Source of the DNA: Formosa algae
Lineage (GTDB): Bacteria > Bacteroidota > Bacteroidia > Flavobacteriales > Flavobacteriaceae
Direction of reading: 5' to 3'
DNA: 64,000 bases
Assembly: GCF_001439665.1 (NCBI RefSeq)
Contig: NZ_LMAK01000017.1
Coordinates: 42,334-106,333 of the forward strand
In this document: positions 45,588 through 55,130 of the stretch, in pieces
How the letters are laid out: every line of letters begins with the position of its first letter
Numbering within the stretch: the first letter of the stretch is position 1
Notes under the pieces: model-generated
Told to the model about the DNA's origin: nothing
Database searches by the model: none
Seen by the model: the letters and a program-made list of their open reading frames with translations, nothing else
Made by a program: the position numbers and the translations under genes

Positions 45588-45595
45588 TACATTTG
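45588..45595 (+). promoter_or_regulatory. -7 promoter element of the TonB receptor gene
   Basis: TACATTTG fits TAnnTTTG, 15 bp before ATG 45611, and overlaps the TTG at 45593 that opens the longer frame, which excludes that start. Confidence 0.6.
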
Positions 45596-45610
45596 CGTAA
45601 AATTATTTTT

Positions 45611-47860
45611 ATGAGACTACTATTTCTACTCTTTACATTTTCTCTTTCTAGCATTTACGCTCAGAACAAAGGCAGCATTACTGGCAAAATAACATCTGAA
45701 GGCGAACCTTTAGCATTTGTAAACGTATACTTAGGCAATACAACCAAAGGATCGACCACAGATAAAAATGGAAATTACACCATAACAGACTTAAATTATG
45801 ACACGTATACGATTTACGCATCGTTTACTGGGTTTAAAACAAAAAAACAGCGTTTAACTATCTCCAAACCAAGCACCGTTTTAAATTTTGATTTAAATGA
45901 AAGCGAATCTCTAGATGAAATTGTAATTTCTGGAACCTTAAAACCCATAAGCAGACGAGACAGCCCTGTTCCTGTTGAAGTATACTCGACAACATTCCTA
46001 AAAAAGAATCCAACACCCAGTATATTTGAAGCCATGCAAAATGTAAATGGTGTAAGACCACAAATTAATTGTAATGTGTGTAATACTGGCGACATTCATA
46101 TTAACGGTTTAGAAGGTCCATATACTTTAGTCTTAATAGACGGTATGCCCATTGTTAGTGGCTTATCTACCGTTTACGGTCTTTCTGGAATACCCAATTC
46201 TCTTATAGAACAAATTGAAATTGTAAAAGGTCCCGCATCTTCTTTATACGGTAGTGAGGCTGTTGGAGGTTTAATAAATGTGATTACCAAAAGTCCAGAT
46301 AAAGCTTCAAAAATTTTTGCAGACGGCTTTGTAACCTCTTGGGGAGAAGTGAATGCAGATCTGGGTTTTAAAGCCAATATCTCAGACAAAACCTCACTTT
46401 TAGTCGGCGTTAACTACTTTAATTATAGCAATCCGATTGACAATAATAACGACAATTTTACAGATCTTACCTTACAGGATCGCATTTCTGTATTTCAAAA
46501 ATGGAATTATAAACGAAAAAATAATCGAGTGTTCGATGTTGCTGGACGTTTCTTTTATGAAGATCGTTGGGGAGGTGAAATGCAATGGAACAAAAGTTAC
46601 CGTGGCGGAGACGAAGTGTACGGAGAAAGCATTTACACCACACGTTACGAACTGCTAGGAAATTACCAATTACCAGTAAAAGAAAATATGTTTTTACAAT
46701 TTTCGTATACAGATCACGATCAAAATTCGGTATACGGAGACACGCCATATTTAGCACAACAACGCATTGGTTTTACACAGCTAACGTGGTATAAAACCTA
46801 TAATAAACATGATATTCTAGTAGGTACTGCAGCACGCTACAATTATTATAACGACAATACAACTGCTACAGATACGGCCGACGAGGTTACGATTCCTTCT
46901 GTATTTATACAAGACAACATTGCATTTAATTCTAAAAGCAACTTACTTCTTGGAGCGCGTTACGATTACGACGAACGCCACGGTTCTATTTTTACGCCCC
47001 GAATAGCATATAAATACAAATCTGATAACGAAACTATTTTACGCTTTAATGCAGGAACAGGGTTTAGAGTTGTAAATTTATTTACAGAAGAACACGCGGC
47101 ATTAACAGGAGCAAGAGATGTTATTATTGCTGAAGAATTAGAACCTGAACGTTCTTACAACATCAACTTTAATTACTTAAAAACTTTTTACACCAAAAAC
47201 CATAACATTTTCACTATCGATGCGTCGGCTTGGTACACGTATTTTACGAATGTTATTTTACCAGATTACGACACCAATCCGAATGAAATTATTTACGATA
47301 ATTTAGACGGACATGCCATTACAACAGGAGTTAGCGCAAATTTAGATATTAGTTTTACCAACGGATTAAAAGTATTAGTAGGCGCTACGCTTCAGGATGT
47401 AACACAAACTGAAGACGGAGAAACCTCTAAACAAATATTAACCGAAAGTTTTTCTGGTACTTGGGGTGTAAGCTATACTTTTTACAATCCTAAAATTGCT
47501 TTAGATTATACGGGAAATATTTACGGCCCCATGCGCTTACCACTGTTAAGTGATTTAGATCCGCGTTCTGAATACTCGCCAGTTTGGAGCATACAAAACA
47601 TTCAAGCAACTTATACCCTTGCAGATTTTGAAATTTATGGCGGTGTAAAAAACATACTAGATTGGACGCCTAATAAAGGAAACCCGTTTATTATAGCAAG
47701 AGCAGACGATCCTTTTGATAAGAATGTTGAATTTGATAACAACGGAGATGTTATTGCGACAGCAGACAATCCGTACGCACTAACATTTGATCCAACCTAT
47801 GTATACGCACCTAATCAAGGGCGTAGATTATTTCTAGGATTACGATACAACCTTAGATAA
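45611..47860 (+). CDS. TonB-dependent receptor, metal-regulated candidate
   Basis: 749 residues from ATG 45611. Signal peptide [18 protein letters not shown]; carboxypeptidase-regulatory-like domain ([22 protein letters not shown]); plug with a CNVCNTG motif ([63 protein letters not shown]); and a beta-barrel ending [13 protein letters not shown]. It is divergent from the dtxR/split-feoB operon with a DtxR-like site between, so it probably brings an iron or manganese complex across the outer membrane for the FeoB below. The two Cys in the plug are unusual. The 3' end overlaps the djlA-like gene by 8 bp, tail to tail. Confidence 0.92.
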   Translation: MRLLFLLFTFSLSSIYAQNKGSITGKITSEGEPLAFVNVYLGNTTKGSTTDKNGNYTITDLNYDTYTIYASFTGFKTKKQRLTISKPSTVLNFDLNESESLDEIVISGTLKPISRRDSPVPVEVYSTTFLKKNPTPSIFEAMQNVNGVRPQINCNVCNTGDIHINGLEGPYTLVLIDGMPIVSGLSTVYGLSGIPNSLIEQIEIVKGPASSLYGSEAVGGLINVITKSPDKASKIFADGFVTSWGEVNADLGFKANISDKTSLLVGVNYFNYSNPIDNNNDNFTDLTLQDRISVFQKWNYKRKNNRVFDVAGRFFYEDRWGGEMQWNKSYRGGDEVYGESIYTTRYELLGNYQLPVKENMFLQFSYTDHDQNSVYGDTPYLAQQRIGFTQLTWYKTYNKHDILVGTAARYNYYNDNTTATDTADEVTIPSVFIQDNIAFNSKSNLLLGARYDYDERHGSIFTPRIAYKYKSDNETILRFNAGTGFRVVNLFTEEHAALTGARDVIIAEELEPERSYNINFNYLKTFYTKNHNIFTIDASAWYTYFTNVILPDYDTNPNEIIYDNLDGHAITTGVSANLDISFTNGLKVLVGATLQDVTQTEDGETSKQILTESFSGTWGVSYTFYNPKIALDYTGNIYGPMRLPLLSDLDPRSEYSPVWSIQNIQATYTLADFEIYGGVKNILDWTPNKGNPFIIARADDPFDKNVEFDNNGDVIATADNPYALTFDPTYVYAPNQGRRLFLGLRYNLR

Positions 47861-48602
47861 AACCACGTTCTTTCTGAAGCTGATCGTAGGCTTCTTGTAC
47901 CTGACGGAATTTTTCTTCGGCACCTTTCTGATATTCTTCTCCCAAATGAAGCACTTTATCTGGATGGTATTTTTTAGCCATTTTACGATAGGCTTTTTTA
48001 ACCTCGTCGTTAGTCGCAGATTTTTCAATTTCAAGAATTTTATAAGCATTATCGCTACTGTTGTAAAACATAGCCTTAATGCTTTCAAAATCTATTGCAC
48101 GAATACCTAAATAGTTAGAAATGGTATAAATAGTATCTACTTCAACCTGACTAACATTACCATCTGCTTTAGCAATTCCGAATAAGAAATGTAATAATTG
48201 TAGACGAGACGGATGATCCATCATTTGTTTTATCTGGAAACACACGTCGCGAACAGGAATATCTTTTTGTTGACTTATATTTTTGAATAATTTAAAAGCT
48301 TCGTTAGCACGGTCCTTACCATACATACCTACAAATTGTGCACGTACATAATCTAATTCCCGCTTATCGCTAATTCCGTCGGCTTTTATAACTATGGCAG
48401 CAAGTATTAATAAACTCACTTCGAATTCGCTAGATTTTGTTCTTGTTGGTGCAGGCGCACCGTAAGGAGAACCCGTATTAACTTTAATACTGCCGTCAGA
48501 AAAGCCATCAACCATACTACCTAATGCAAATCCTAGAATAGCTCCTATTGGTCCGCCAAACGACATACCTAAAGTAGCTCCTAACCATTTTGAAATACCC
48601 AT
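47853..48602 (-). CDS. TerB/DnaJ-domain protein (DjlA-like)
   Basis: 249 residues. A glycine-rich hydrophobic N-terminus ([33 protein letters not shown]) may associate with the membrane. A TerB-like helical domain (about 60-170, [24 protein letters not shown]) leads to a C-terminal J domain ([32 protein letters not shown]) with the HPD motif needed to stimulate DnaK. This is the arrangement of the DjlA co-chaperone. The gene is tail-to-tail with the TonB receptor and no terminator fits in between. Confidence 0.9.
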   Translation of the reverse strand: MGISKWLGATLGMSFGGPIGAILGFALGSMVDGFSDGSIKVNTGSPYGAPAPTRTKSSEFEVSLLILAAIVIKADGISDKRELDYVRAQFVGMYGKDRANEAFKLFKNISQQKDIPVRDVCFQIKQMMDHPSRLQLLHFLFGIAKADGNVSQVEVDTIYTISNYLGIRAIDFESIKAMFYNSSDNAYKILEIEKSATNDEVKKAYRKMAKKYHPDKVLHLGEEYQKGAEEKFRQVQEAYDQLQKERGFI

Positions 48603-48621
48603 ATTTTTATTTTTGTTGGCG

Positions 48622-48629
48622 CAAATATA
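48622..48629 (-). promoter_or_regulatory. -7 promoter element of the djlA-like gene
   Basis: TATATTTG on the minus strand fits TAnnTTTG, 19 bp before ATG 48602. Confidence 0.55.
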
Positions 48630-48743
48630 CTACTTGTAGTTTTAAGTGTGGCCTTTTTAGTTTATCAGCCTCTGTACAAATTGATATTCCCAACCTCATA
48701 TTACAACTACAACTAATTATTTAATAATATTCTACCTTAATTT

Positions 48744-48836
48744 CTGCGTTAGGGATAGCAGCGGCATCCTTTTTGTTTCCTTAAAAACAAAAAGATATAG
48801 CGTATAGCCCGACCTTGCCCAAGCAAGGAAACGCCC
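48744..48836 (-). repeat. Interspersed structured intergenic repeat
   Basis: A GC-richer block in an AT-rich 342 bp gap (48603-48944). It contains a TTTTGTTT/AAAACAAAA hairpin (48771-48792), the segments GGGATAGCAGCGGCATCC, ATAGCGTATAGCCCGACC, and a CCTTG/CAAGG hairpin (48813-48828). Its composition and phrases such as GCTATCCCTAACGC (minus strand) resemble a family of interspersed non-coding repeats frequent in flavobacterial genomes; that match is from memory. No coding capacity was seen. Confidence 0.55.
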
Positions 48837-48903
48837 AAAAACAAGATAACATTAAGCTTCTTTAGGTTACGTTAAAGTGGTAATTATTTCTTTTTTTATT
48901 ATG

Positions 48904-48911
48904 TATATTTG
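48904..48911 (+). promoter_or_regulatory. -7 promoter element of the bacilliredoxin gene
   Basis: TATATTTG fits TAnnTTTG, 33 bp before ATG 48945. Confidence 0.55.
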
Positions 48912-48944
48912 CTCTTTATATAATAAACAAAAAATTTAAAAAAT

Positions 48945-49355
48945 ATGTATCCAGCAGAATTAGTAAAACCAATGCGCGAAGATTTAACCAAAGTTGGTTT
49001 TGAAGAATTACATACTGCCGAGGCTGTAGATGCAGCTTTAGCAAAGGAAGGTACAACTTTAGTGGTTGTAAATTCGGTTTGTGGTTGTGCTGCAGCAAAT
49101 GCACGTCCAGGGGCAAGCATGAGCATACAAAACGATAAAAAACCAGATCATTTAGTTACTGTTTTTGCAGGTGTAGATAAAGATGCGGTAGACGCAGCAA
49201 GAGGACATATGATTCCTTTTCCTCCAAGCTCTCCTTCTATTGCTTTATTTAAAGACGGTGAATTAGTACACATGTTAGAGCGTCACCACATTGAGGGACG
49301 TCCTGCTGAAATGATTGCAGATAATCTTAAAGATGCTTACAACCAAGTTTGCTAG
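48945..49355 (+). CDS. BrxA/BrxB family bacilliredoxin
   Basis: 136 residues, the usual length of the YphP/YqiW (DUF1094) family. The redox motif CGC is present in VVNSVCGCAAANARPG, and the family landmarks GHMIPFPPSSPSIALFKDGELVHMLERHHIEGR follow. Bacilliredoxins remove bacillithiol from S-bacillithiolated proteins, implying that this organism makes bacillithiol. Cytosolic. Monocistronic, with its own -7 element and terminator. Confidence 0.95.
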   Translation: MYPAELVKPMREDLTKVGFEELHTAEAVDAALAKEGTTLVVVNSVCGCAAANARPGASMSIQNDKKPDHLVTVFAGVDKDAVDAARGHMIPFPPSSPSIALFKDGELVHMLERHHIEGRPAEMIADNLKDAYNQVC

Positions 49356-49376
49356 ATTATATTGTGTAAAAAATAT

Positions 49377-49406
49377 AAACCACGCTTTTAGCGTGGTTTT
49401 TTTTTA
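49377..49406 (+). terminator. Terminator after the bacilliredoxin gene
   Basis: AAACCACGCT / AGCGTGGTTT stem (49377-49386 with 49390-49399) with a tight loop and a run of T residues. Confidence 0.9.
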
Positions 49407-49411
49407 TATCT

Positions 49412-49419
49412 TATTTTTG
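49412..49419 (+). promoter_or_regulatory. -7 promoter element of the plsC/desaturase operon
   Basis: TATTTTTG fits TAnnTTTG, 29 bp before ATG 49449. Confidence 0.5.
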
Positions 49420-49448
49420 CTAAATCCAAACCGTCCAAAAACTATTTA

Positions 49449-50192
49449 ATGAAACTATTAGCGTATCCTTTAACTGTATTATATGCTTTTGCTTTTTTAT
49501 TATCCATAAGTATTTTTCATCCGATACTATGGATTAGTCATCGTGTATTTGGTTACAGCGCCTTACAACACAGTGTAAATGCATTACAGTTTACATTATT
49601 GCGTTGCTTAAATATTTTAGGCACGCGTTTTACGTATACCAATACTTTTGATGCCGAGATCCCTAAAGACAAACCTTTAATTATTGTCTCTAACCACCAA
49701 AGCATGTACGATATTTCTCCAATACTTTGGTACATGAGAGAGTATCACCCTAAATTTATTAGTAAGATAGAATTAGGCAAAGGCATACCAAGTGTATCTT
49801 ATAATTTACGTCATGGTGGTTCTGCTTTAATAGATCGTAAAAACCCGAGACAATCTATACGTGCAATCAATGAATTTTCAGAATTTATAAATGAAAAGAA
49901 ATATGCGGCTGTAATATTTCCTGAAGGCACCCGAAGTAAAGATGGTGTTCCTAAACCGTTTCAACGTCGTGGCTTGCAAACCTTAATAAAAAATATACCG
50001 ACTGCAACCGTCATACCATTAACCATAAATAACTCATGGAAAACGTTAAAATATGGTAAATTCCCTATGGGATTAGGCGCTCATATTACATTAACTATTC
50101 ATAAACCCATAAATTTATCTACCTTTACGGGCACTACAGACACTTTAATTGACGAAATTGAACACACTGTAACACAAAGTATAAACCATTAA
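49449..50192 (+). CDS. plsC: 1-acyl-sn-glycerol-3-phosphate acyltransferase
   Basis: 247 residues. An N-terminal hydrophobic segment (LLAYPLTVLYAFAFLLSISIF) anchors it to the inner membrane. The acyltransferase block I HX4D is in SNHQSMYDISP and block III is FPEGTRSKDG, with IPLTINNSWK as block IV. It transfers a second acyl chain to lysophosphatidic acid in phospholipid synthesis. The acyl-ACP desaturase starts 11 bp after its stop, so the two lipid genes form an operon. Confidence 0.93.
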   Translation: MKLLAYPLTVLYAFAFLLSISIFHPILWISHRVFGYSALQHSVNALQFTLLRCLNILGTRFTYTNTFDAEIPKDKPLIIVSNHQSMYDISPILWYMREYHPKFISKIELGKGIPSVSYNLRHGGSALIDRKNPRQSIRAINEFSEFINEKKYAAVIFPEGTRSKDGVPKPFQRRGLQTLIKNIPTATVIPLTINNSWKTLKYGKFPMGLGAHITLTIHKPINLSTFTGTTDTLIDEIEHTVTQSINH

Positions 50193-50203
50193 AACTTAAC
50201 ATT

Positions 50204-51190
50204 ATGTCATTAAAAAATGTAAGGTTAGAAGTGATGCAGTTTTTAGAAAAAGACGTAGACGCTTTAATAGAAAAATATTTAATTCCGACAGAAACCATAT
50301 GGCAACCTACAGATTTTTTACCAAATTCTGAAGGTCCAAACTTTTTTGAGGAAGTTAAAGAAATAAGAGAATTAGCTAAAGATTTACCTTACGATTTCTG
50401 GGTTGTTTTAGTTGGAGATATGATTACTGAAGAAGCCTTACCAACCTACGAATCCTGGTTAATGGATGTAGAAGGTGTTGGACAAATAGAACGTAACGGT
50501 TGGTCTAAATGGGTGCGCCATTGGACTGCAGAAGAAAACAGACACGGAGATGTTTTAAACAAATACCTTTACCTTTCTGGACGTGTAAATATGCGTGAAA
50601 TTGAAAAAACTACACAGTATTTAATTTCTGATGGTTTTGACATTGGTACAGATCGCGATCCATACAAAAACTTTGTATACACAAGTTTCCAAGAGTTGGC
50701 AACCTACATTTCTCATAACAGAGTTGCTAAACTCGCTAAAGAACGCGGAAACAAACAATTAAGCAAAATGTGTCGTATTATTTCTGGAGACGAAATGAGA
50801 CACCACAATGCCTATAGCGAATTTGTAGAACGCATTTTTAAAGTAGATCCTAGCCAAATGATGATGGCGTTTCACTATATGATGAAACAAAAAATTACAA
50901 TGCCAGCTCATTTTTTAAGAGAATCTGGCGGACAAATAAGTTCTGCTTTTGAGGAATTTTCGAATACAGCACAACGTATTGGCGTTTACACATCTATGGA
51001 TTATATAGAAATTCTTCAGAAACTACTTAAACGCTGGGAAATAGAAAAAGTAACAGGTTTAACAGACGAAGCCGAAAAGGCAAGAGATTACCTTATCAAA
51101 CTTCCAAGTAGGATGACACGTATTGCAGAACGCATGAAAGTGCCAGAAAATTCGTTTGAATTTAAATGGGTAGAACCTGCAAAATTATAA
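50204..51190 (+). CDS. Acyl-ACP desaturase (type 2, soluble di-iron)
   Basis: 328 residues. The two di-iron motifs EENRHG and DEMRHH are present, with additional Glu ligands in MITEEALPTYE and FQELATYIS. These soluble enzymes introduce a double bond into acyl-ACP using O2 and reduced ferredoxin. Close pairing with plsC (11 bp) suggests supply of unsaturated chains for membrane lipids, useful for cold adaptation; that is inference. Followed by a terminator. Confidence 0.93.
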   Translation: MSLKNVRLEVMQFLEKDVDALIEKYLIPTETIWQPTDFLPNSEGPNFFEEVKEIRELAKDLPYDFWVVLVGDMITEEALPTYESWLMDVEGVGQIERNGWSKWVRHWTAEENRHGDVLNKYLYLSGRVNMREIEKTTQYLISDGFDIGTDRDPYKNFVYTSFQELATYISHNRVAKLAKERGNKQLSKMCRIISGDEMRHHNAYSEFVERIFKVDPSQMMMAFHYMMKQKITMPAHFLRESGGQISSAFEEFSNTAQRIGVYTSMDYIEILQKLLKRWEIEKVTGLTDEAEKARDYLIKLPSRMTRIAERMKVPENSFEFKWVEPAKL

Positions 51191-51212
51191 CACATACCAT
51201 ATTTTAAAATAT

Positions 51213-51246
51213 AAAAATTCCTTTCTGTCTCAGTTAGGAATTTTTA
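51213..51246 (+). terminator. Terminator after the desaturase gene
   Basis: AAAAATTCCT (51213-51222) pairs with AGGAATTTTT (51236-51245) around a 13-base loop, ending in T residues. Confidence 0.75.
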
Positions 51247-51257
51247 CTTTTATAGCC

Positions 51258-51911
51258 ATGACAAAAGAACAACAAATACAAGCCACAATAGACTTTGTAA
51301 AACAACAGTTAGAAGGTGCCGAAGGTGGCCACGATTGGTTTCATATAGAACGGGTTTACAAAAACGCGAAACTAATCGCTAAAACAGAAAATGTGGATAT
51401 GTTTGTTGTAGAGCTTGGCGCTTTACTACACGATATAGCAGACAGCAAATTTCATGATGGAGATGAAACTGTAGGACCAAAAGTTGCAAGTACATTTTTA
51501 AAAGAAATACAGGTAGAACATGCTACTATTGAGCATGTTATTTGTATTATTGAAAATATTTCGTTTAAAGGCGGACATTTTGAAGCGACATTCTCATCGG
51601 CAGAATTAGATGTTGTTCAAGACGCGGACCGTTTAGACGCTATTGGTGCTATTGGTATTGCCAGAACCTTTAATTACGGTGGCTTTAAAAATCGTGCCAT
51701 TTACGATCCAGAAATCACGCCAAATTTAAATATGACTAAAGCAGAATATAAAGCTTCCACAGCCCCAACAATAAATCATTTTTACGAAAAATTGCTGCTC
51801 TTAAAAGATAAATTAAATACAGAAACTGGTAAAAAAATTGCTGCACAACGCCACGATTATATGGTCGGTTTTTTAGATCAGTTTTATGCCGAATGGAATG
51901 GTGATAAATAA
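51258..51911 (+). CDS. HD-domain phosphohydrolase
   Basis: 217 residues. The HD metal-binding pattern is clear: His in GGHDWFHIERVYKNA, then LLHDIADSKFHDGDE, and DADRLDAIGAIGIARTF with the distal Asp. It matches the YedJ/YpgQ type of small HD hydrolases that act on nucleotides or other phosphoesters in the cytosol. A TACTTTTA close to the start is a near match to the -7 consensus. Substrate unknown. Confidence 0.9.
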   Translation: MTKEQQIQATIDFVKQQLEGAEGGHDWFHIERVYKNAKLIAKTENVDMFVVELGALLHDIADSKFHDGDETVGPKVASTFLKEIQVEHATIEHVICIIENISFKGGHFEATFSSAELDVVQDADRLDAIGAIGIARTFNYGGFKNRAIYDPEITPNLNMTKAEYKASTAPTINHFYEKLLLLKDKLNTETGKKIAAQRHDYMVGFLDQFYAEWNGDK

Positions 51912-52042
51912 TTTAGTTCATCTATATAATCCAAAGATTTCCAACACGGTATAAGCTTCAAAAATATTTATTTTCGTGTTAAACTATTCTCGCTTTTTAT
52001 GGTCTTAAGGTATAATATCAACAACAATTAAAACCATTTAAG

Positions 52043-52342
52043 ATGAAATTAAAAACATTAACATTCGCCATGCTAAGCTTAGCTTTTTTTATGGCATCAT
52101 TTACTGTTCAAGCTCAAGAGAAAAAAAGAGAGCCAAATCCTGAAAAAATGTTAGAGCGCATGGATACAGATAAAAATGGCACAATATCTTTAGACGAGTT
52201 TAAATCTGTAAAAAGAAAAAAAGAAATGGATGCAGAAGTTTTAGAAGCAAACTTTGCAAAAATAGATAGTGATTCTAATGGTGAATTGACACTAGAGGAA
52301 TTGAAAAATCAACCAAAAAGAAAAGGCAAAACGAACGAATAA
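52043..52342 (+). CDS. Secreted EF-hand protein
   Basis: 99 residues. Signal peptide ending FTVQAQ. Two EF-hand loops are present: DTDKNGTISLDEF (about 43-55) and DSDSNGELTLEEL (about 77-89), both with Asp/Asn/Glu at the calcium-coordinating positions. The lysine-rich remainder has no other domain. Probably a periplasmic calcium-binding protein. Monocistronic with a terminator. Confidence 0.85.
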   Translation: MKLKTLTFAMLSLAFFMASFTVQAQEKKREPNPEKMLERMDTDKNGTISLDEFKSVKRKKEMDAEVLEANFAKIDSDSNGELTLEELKNQPKRKGKTNE

Positions 52343-52363
52343 ACATGTCTGCCTGAACATAAA

Positions 52364-52396
52364 AAAACCTTCAAACTATTTTAGCTTGAAGGTTTT
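52364..52396. terminator. Terminator between the EF-hand and AraC genes
   Basis: AAAACCTTCAA (52364-52374) pairs with TTGAAGGTTTT (52386-52396). It has an A run before and T residues after, so it can act on both converging transcripts. Confidence 0.8.
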
Positions 52397-52423
52397 CCTA
52401 TTTATAGTGATAATCTATTAAAT

Positions 52424-53293
52424 TTATTGAATAATACGTGTCATCTCACTTCTATATTTAGAGGCACTCGTTCCGGTAATTTCATTAAAGAATTTATTAA
52501 AATGTGAAAAGTTATTAAATCCACATTCAAAACAAATATCTGTAATACTCATTTCACTTTCTTGCAGCAATTTAGTCGCATGCACTACACGGTATTCATT
52601 TACTAATTTAGTAAAGGTTTTTCCGGTTGCTTTTTTAAAGAATCTACAAAATGCAGGAACCGTCATGTTTGCCTGATCTGCAATCTCTTCCAAACTAATA
52701 TGATTCTGAAAATTGTTATTTATATATCTAAAAATAACATCAACCTTAGCACTGTCTTGCGGTTCCGTTTCAAAAGCTACACCATCTACATTTAACAAGC
52801 TGTAATGTTCAGACATGGCTAAGTCGTTTAAAATTTCTAACAATTTTAAAACACGGTTAAACCCCTGATATTCTATTAAAGATTCTATTTTAGGACCAAC
52901 AACTAATTTCGTTTCAGGTTTAAATAACACACCTTTTTTAGCACGCTCAAAAAGCATAGCAATACGTTCTACTTCGGGAAGCTTAAGAAATGTATCGCCT
53001 AAAAAATTAGGTAAAAATTGTACAATGGTTTCAGAACCTCTTGCAGTAAGTCTATCTGCAAACCCATTATGGGGTAAATTAGAACCTATAAGGATAAGTT
53101 GGCTATTATTAAAGTAAGATAAGTGATTTCCAATATGTCTTTTCCCTTGTCCTTTATTAACATACACTAACTCTAATTCCGGATGAAAATGCCAAAAAGC
53201 CTTACTCTTGTGGGCTTCTTGCGTATGTTGCCTTACCACCAACGAGCTTCCAAAACTTGGTGTTACCTTTTCGTAAGTTGGTTTTAACTTCAT
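52424..53293 (-). CDS. AraC-family transcriptional regulator with cupin domain
   Basis: 289 residues. The N-terminal AraC-type cupin (KAFWHFHPELELVYVNKGQGKRHIGNHLSYF, NLPHNGF) would bind a small ligand. Two C-terminal helix-turn-helix motifs (ISLEEIADQANMTVPAFCRFFKKATGKTFTKLVNEYRV and SITDICFECGFNNFSHFNKFFNEITGTSASKYR) are typical of AraC/XylS. A target cannot be assigned; it is divergent from a small secreted protein gene. Its -7 element is at 53315-53322. Confidence 0.93.
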   Translation of the reverse strand: MKLKPTYEKVTPSFGSSLVVRQHTQEAHKSKAFWHFHPELELVYVNKGQGKRHIGNHLSYFNNSQLILIGSNLPHNGFADRLTARGSETIVQFLPNFLGDTFLKLPEVERIAMLFERAKKGVLFKPETKLVVGPKIESLIEYQGFNRVLKLLEILNDLAMSEHYSLLNVDGVAFETEPQDSAKVDVIFRYINNNFQNHISLEEIADQANMTVPAFCRFFKKATGKTFTKLVNEYRVVHATKLLQESEMSITDICFECGFNNFSHFNKFFNEITGTSASKYRSEMTRIIQ

Positions 53294-53314
53294 TAGACGT
53301 TTTCATTTATATGG

Positions 53315-53322
53315 CAAAAATA
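53315..53322 (-). promoter_or_regulatory. -7 promoter element of the araC-like gene
   Basis: TATTTTTG on the minus strand fits TAnnTTTG, 21 bp before ATG 53293. Confidence 0.55.
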
Positions 53323-53463
53323 CAAAATGTATATGGTATAGCATGTGTATAATTAACCCTAATGTATGTTATTTTAACATAAGACATCCTTAACAATTTA
53401 TTTACAGTTAATATAGCATATATAATAGCCAATATCGATGTTTTCTAGATTATACTACCCGCC

Positions 53464-53471
53464 TACCTTTG
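53464..53471 (+). promoter_or_regulatory. -7 promoter element of the small secreted protein gene
   Basis: TACCTTTG fits TAnnTTTG, 30 bp before ATG 53502. It overlaps the TTG at 53469 that opens the longer frame. Confidence 0.6.
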
Positions 53472-53501
53472 TCATGTAATCAAGTTATAAAATTTGGTGT
53501 T

Positions 53502-54092
53502 ATGAAAAAAGTATTTGTATTTAGTATTTACATGTTAGCAGGAATCTCTGGTTTTGCAAACACATCTAATAATGATATTGTTGCAGAAAACAAATCAGAA
53601 GTTGTTTTAACGCTTAACAATGTCAAAGAAGGACAAGAATTAGCAATTAAAGATGCTTACGGTTCTATTTTATACAATACTACAATTAAGACTACTGGTC
53701 TTTACAATAACAAATTCGATTTAACAGCATTACCTGATGGTCAGTACTCTTTTGAACATGAAAAAGGTTTCGAAATTGAAATCATGCCTTTTACCGTGTC
53801 TTTAGGAAATGTTACTTTCAATAAATCTGAAGAGAAAAGCATTTTTAAGCCAGTAATTAAGTTTAAAGAAAACAAAATTTATGTTTCTAAATTAGACTTA
53901 AACAAAGAAGACGTTGATGTAAAAATTTATTACACGTCTAACAACTCAGATTTTAACATCATTCATTCTGAAACATTTTCAAATACTACAGATATTAACC
54001 GTATTTACAGCTTAGCTGAAAAACGTTCTGGTAGTTATAAAGTTATTATAAATGCTAACGGGAGAAATTACGTTGAGCAATTTAAAATATAG
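53502..54092 (+). CDS. Secreted protein of unknown function
   Basis: 196 residues from ATG 53502; the longer frame from 53469 starts inside the -7 element. Signal peptide MKKVFVFSIYMLAGISGFA. The mature protein looks like two beta-sandwich units. The first (VLTLNNVKEGQELAIKDAYGSILYNTTIKTTGLYNNKFDLTALPDGQYSFE) resembles the Ig-like fold of T9SS sorting domains, but it is not at the C-terminus and lacks the terminal KKFV/KKLI signature. The gene is divergent from an AraC regulator that may control it. No function assigned. Confidence 0.75.
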   Translation: MKKVFVFSIYMLAGISGFANTSNNDIVAENKSEVVLTLNNVKEGQELAIKDAYGSILYNTTIKTTGLYNNKFDLTALPDGQYSFEHEKGFEIEIMPFTVSLGNVTFNKSEEKSIFKPVIKFKENKIYVSKLDLNKEDVDVKIYYTSNNSDFNIIHSETFSNTTDINRIYSLAEKRSGSYKVIINANGRNYVEQFKI

Positions 54093-54147
54093 TTTTAATT
54101 TTAAATAGATAGTTAGTTAAACTATGTCAATTAGTTAGTTTGTTTGT

Positions 54148-54179
54148 AAGAGTGGGACTGGTTATCTCACTCTTTTTTT
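54148..54179 (+). terminator. Terminator after the small secreted protein gene
   Basis: AAGAGTGGGA (54148-54157) pairs with TCTCACTCTT (54165-54174) including one G-U pair, followed by seven T residues. Confidence 0.88.
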
Positions 54180-54268
54180 ATGCCCTTTTTTCAGGTAAAT
54201 CTTTTAACAAGCAATTATAAAATTTTAATTTTATAACCCTTAGCTTTAACTAAAAGTATAGTCTAATT

Positions 54269-55111
54269 ATGAAACATATTACAAACACTCTTATCCCTGG
54301 AACACACAACAAACCTATTGTTACCGATATATTCTTCACAGAAAACAACACACCAAAACCTATAGTTATCTTTTGCCACGGCTACAAAGGCTTTAAAGAT
54401 TGGGGCGCATGGAATGTGATGGCAGAGCATTTTGCTAATGCTGGATTTTTCTTTATTAAATTCAATTTCTCTCATAATGGCGGCACAGTAGATCAACCCA
54501 TAGATTTTCCTGATTTGGATGCTTTTGGAGCTAACAATTATTCTATTGAATTGGACGACTTAAAAGATGTGATTGATTGGGTTACCGTAAACAATAGCTT
54601 TAAAACGGAAGCAGATATTCAAAACATCAATTTAGTTGGTCACAGTCGTGGTGGCGGAATAGTCACTATAAAAGCAGAAGAAGATCCGAGAATTACAAGA
54701 TTAATCAGTTTAGCAGGAGTAAGCGATTATGCATCTAGAATGTCTAGCGGAGACGCTTTAGAACTATGGAAAACAAACGGTGTAGAATATGTTGTTAATG
54801 GCAGAACCAAACAAGATATGCCGCATTATTATCAGTTCTTTGAAGACTTTAAAGCTAATGAAGATCGCTTAACAATTAAACGTGCAGCACAGCATTTAAA
54901 AATTCCACATCTTATAATTCATGGAGATGCAGATACAAGTGTACGTATTGAAGAAGCATATAATTTACACGAATGGAACCCCAATAGTGAATTAAAAATT
55001 ATTAAAGGTGCTAACCATGTTTTTGAAACGGTTCACCCTTGGGAGAAAGACACATTATCTCAAGAACTACAAGAGGTTATAGAGGGCATCATTACATTCT
55101 TGAACAAATAA
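54269..55111 (+). CDS. Alpha/beta hydrolase (serine esterase-like)
   Basis: 280 residues without a signal peptide. Oxyanion strand VIFCHGYKGFKDWGAW; nucleophile elbow GHSRGGG (Ser near 126); Asp in IHGDADTSVRIEEA; His in GANHVFETVHPW. The family hydrolyses esters or related bonds in the cytosol; dienelactone-hydrolase-like proteins share this pattern. Substrate unknown. Confidence 0.88.
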   Translation: MKHITNTLIPGTHNKPIVTDIFFTENNTPKPIVIFCHGYKGFKDWGAWNVMAEHFANAGFFFIKFNFSHNGGTVDQPIDFPDLDAFGANNYSIELDDLKDVIDWVTVNNSFKTEADIQNINLVGHSRGGGIVTIKAEEDPRITRLISLAGVSDYASRMSSGDALELWKTNGVEYVVNGRTKQDMPHYYQFFEDFKANEDRLTIKRAAQHLKIPHLIIHGDADTSVRIEEAYNLHEWNPNSELKIIKGANHVFETVHPWEKDTLSQELQEVIEGIITFLNK

Positions 55112-55130
55112 ATTTACTTTATAATATTTT

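Noticed and set aside
45814..46794. Several overlapping frames in the TonB receptor region on both strands
   Set aside because: They are shadows of the 749-residue receptor gene, with no start signals or recognisable motifs.
48744..48836. Fragment of rRNA or tRNA
   Set aside because: The GC-richer block has no cloverleaf and no rRNA signature that I recognise; it fits an interspersed repeat better.
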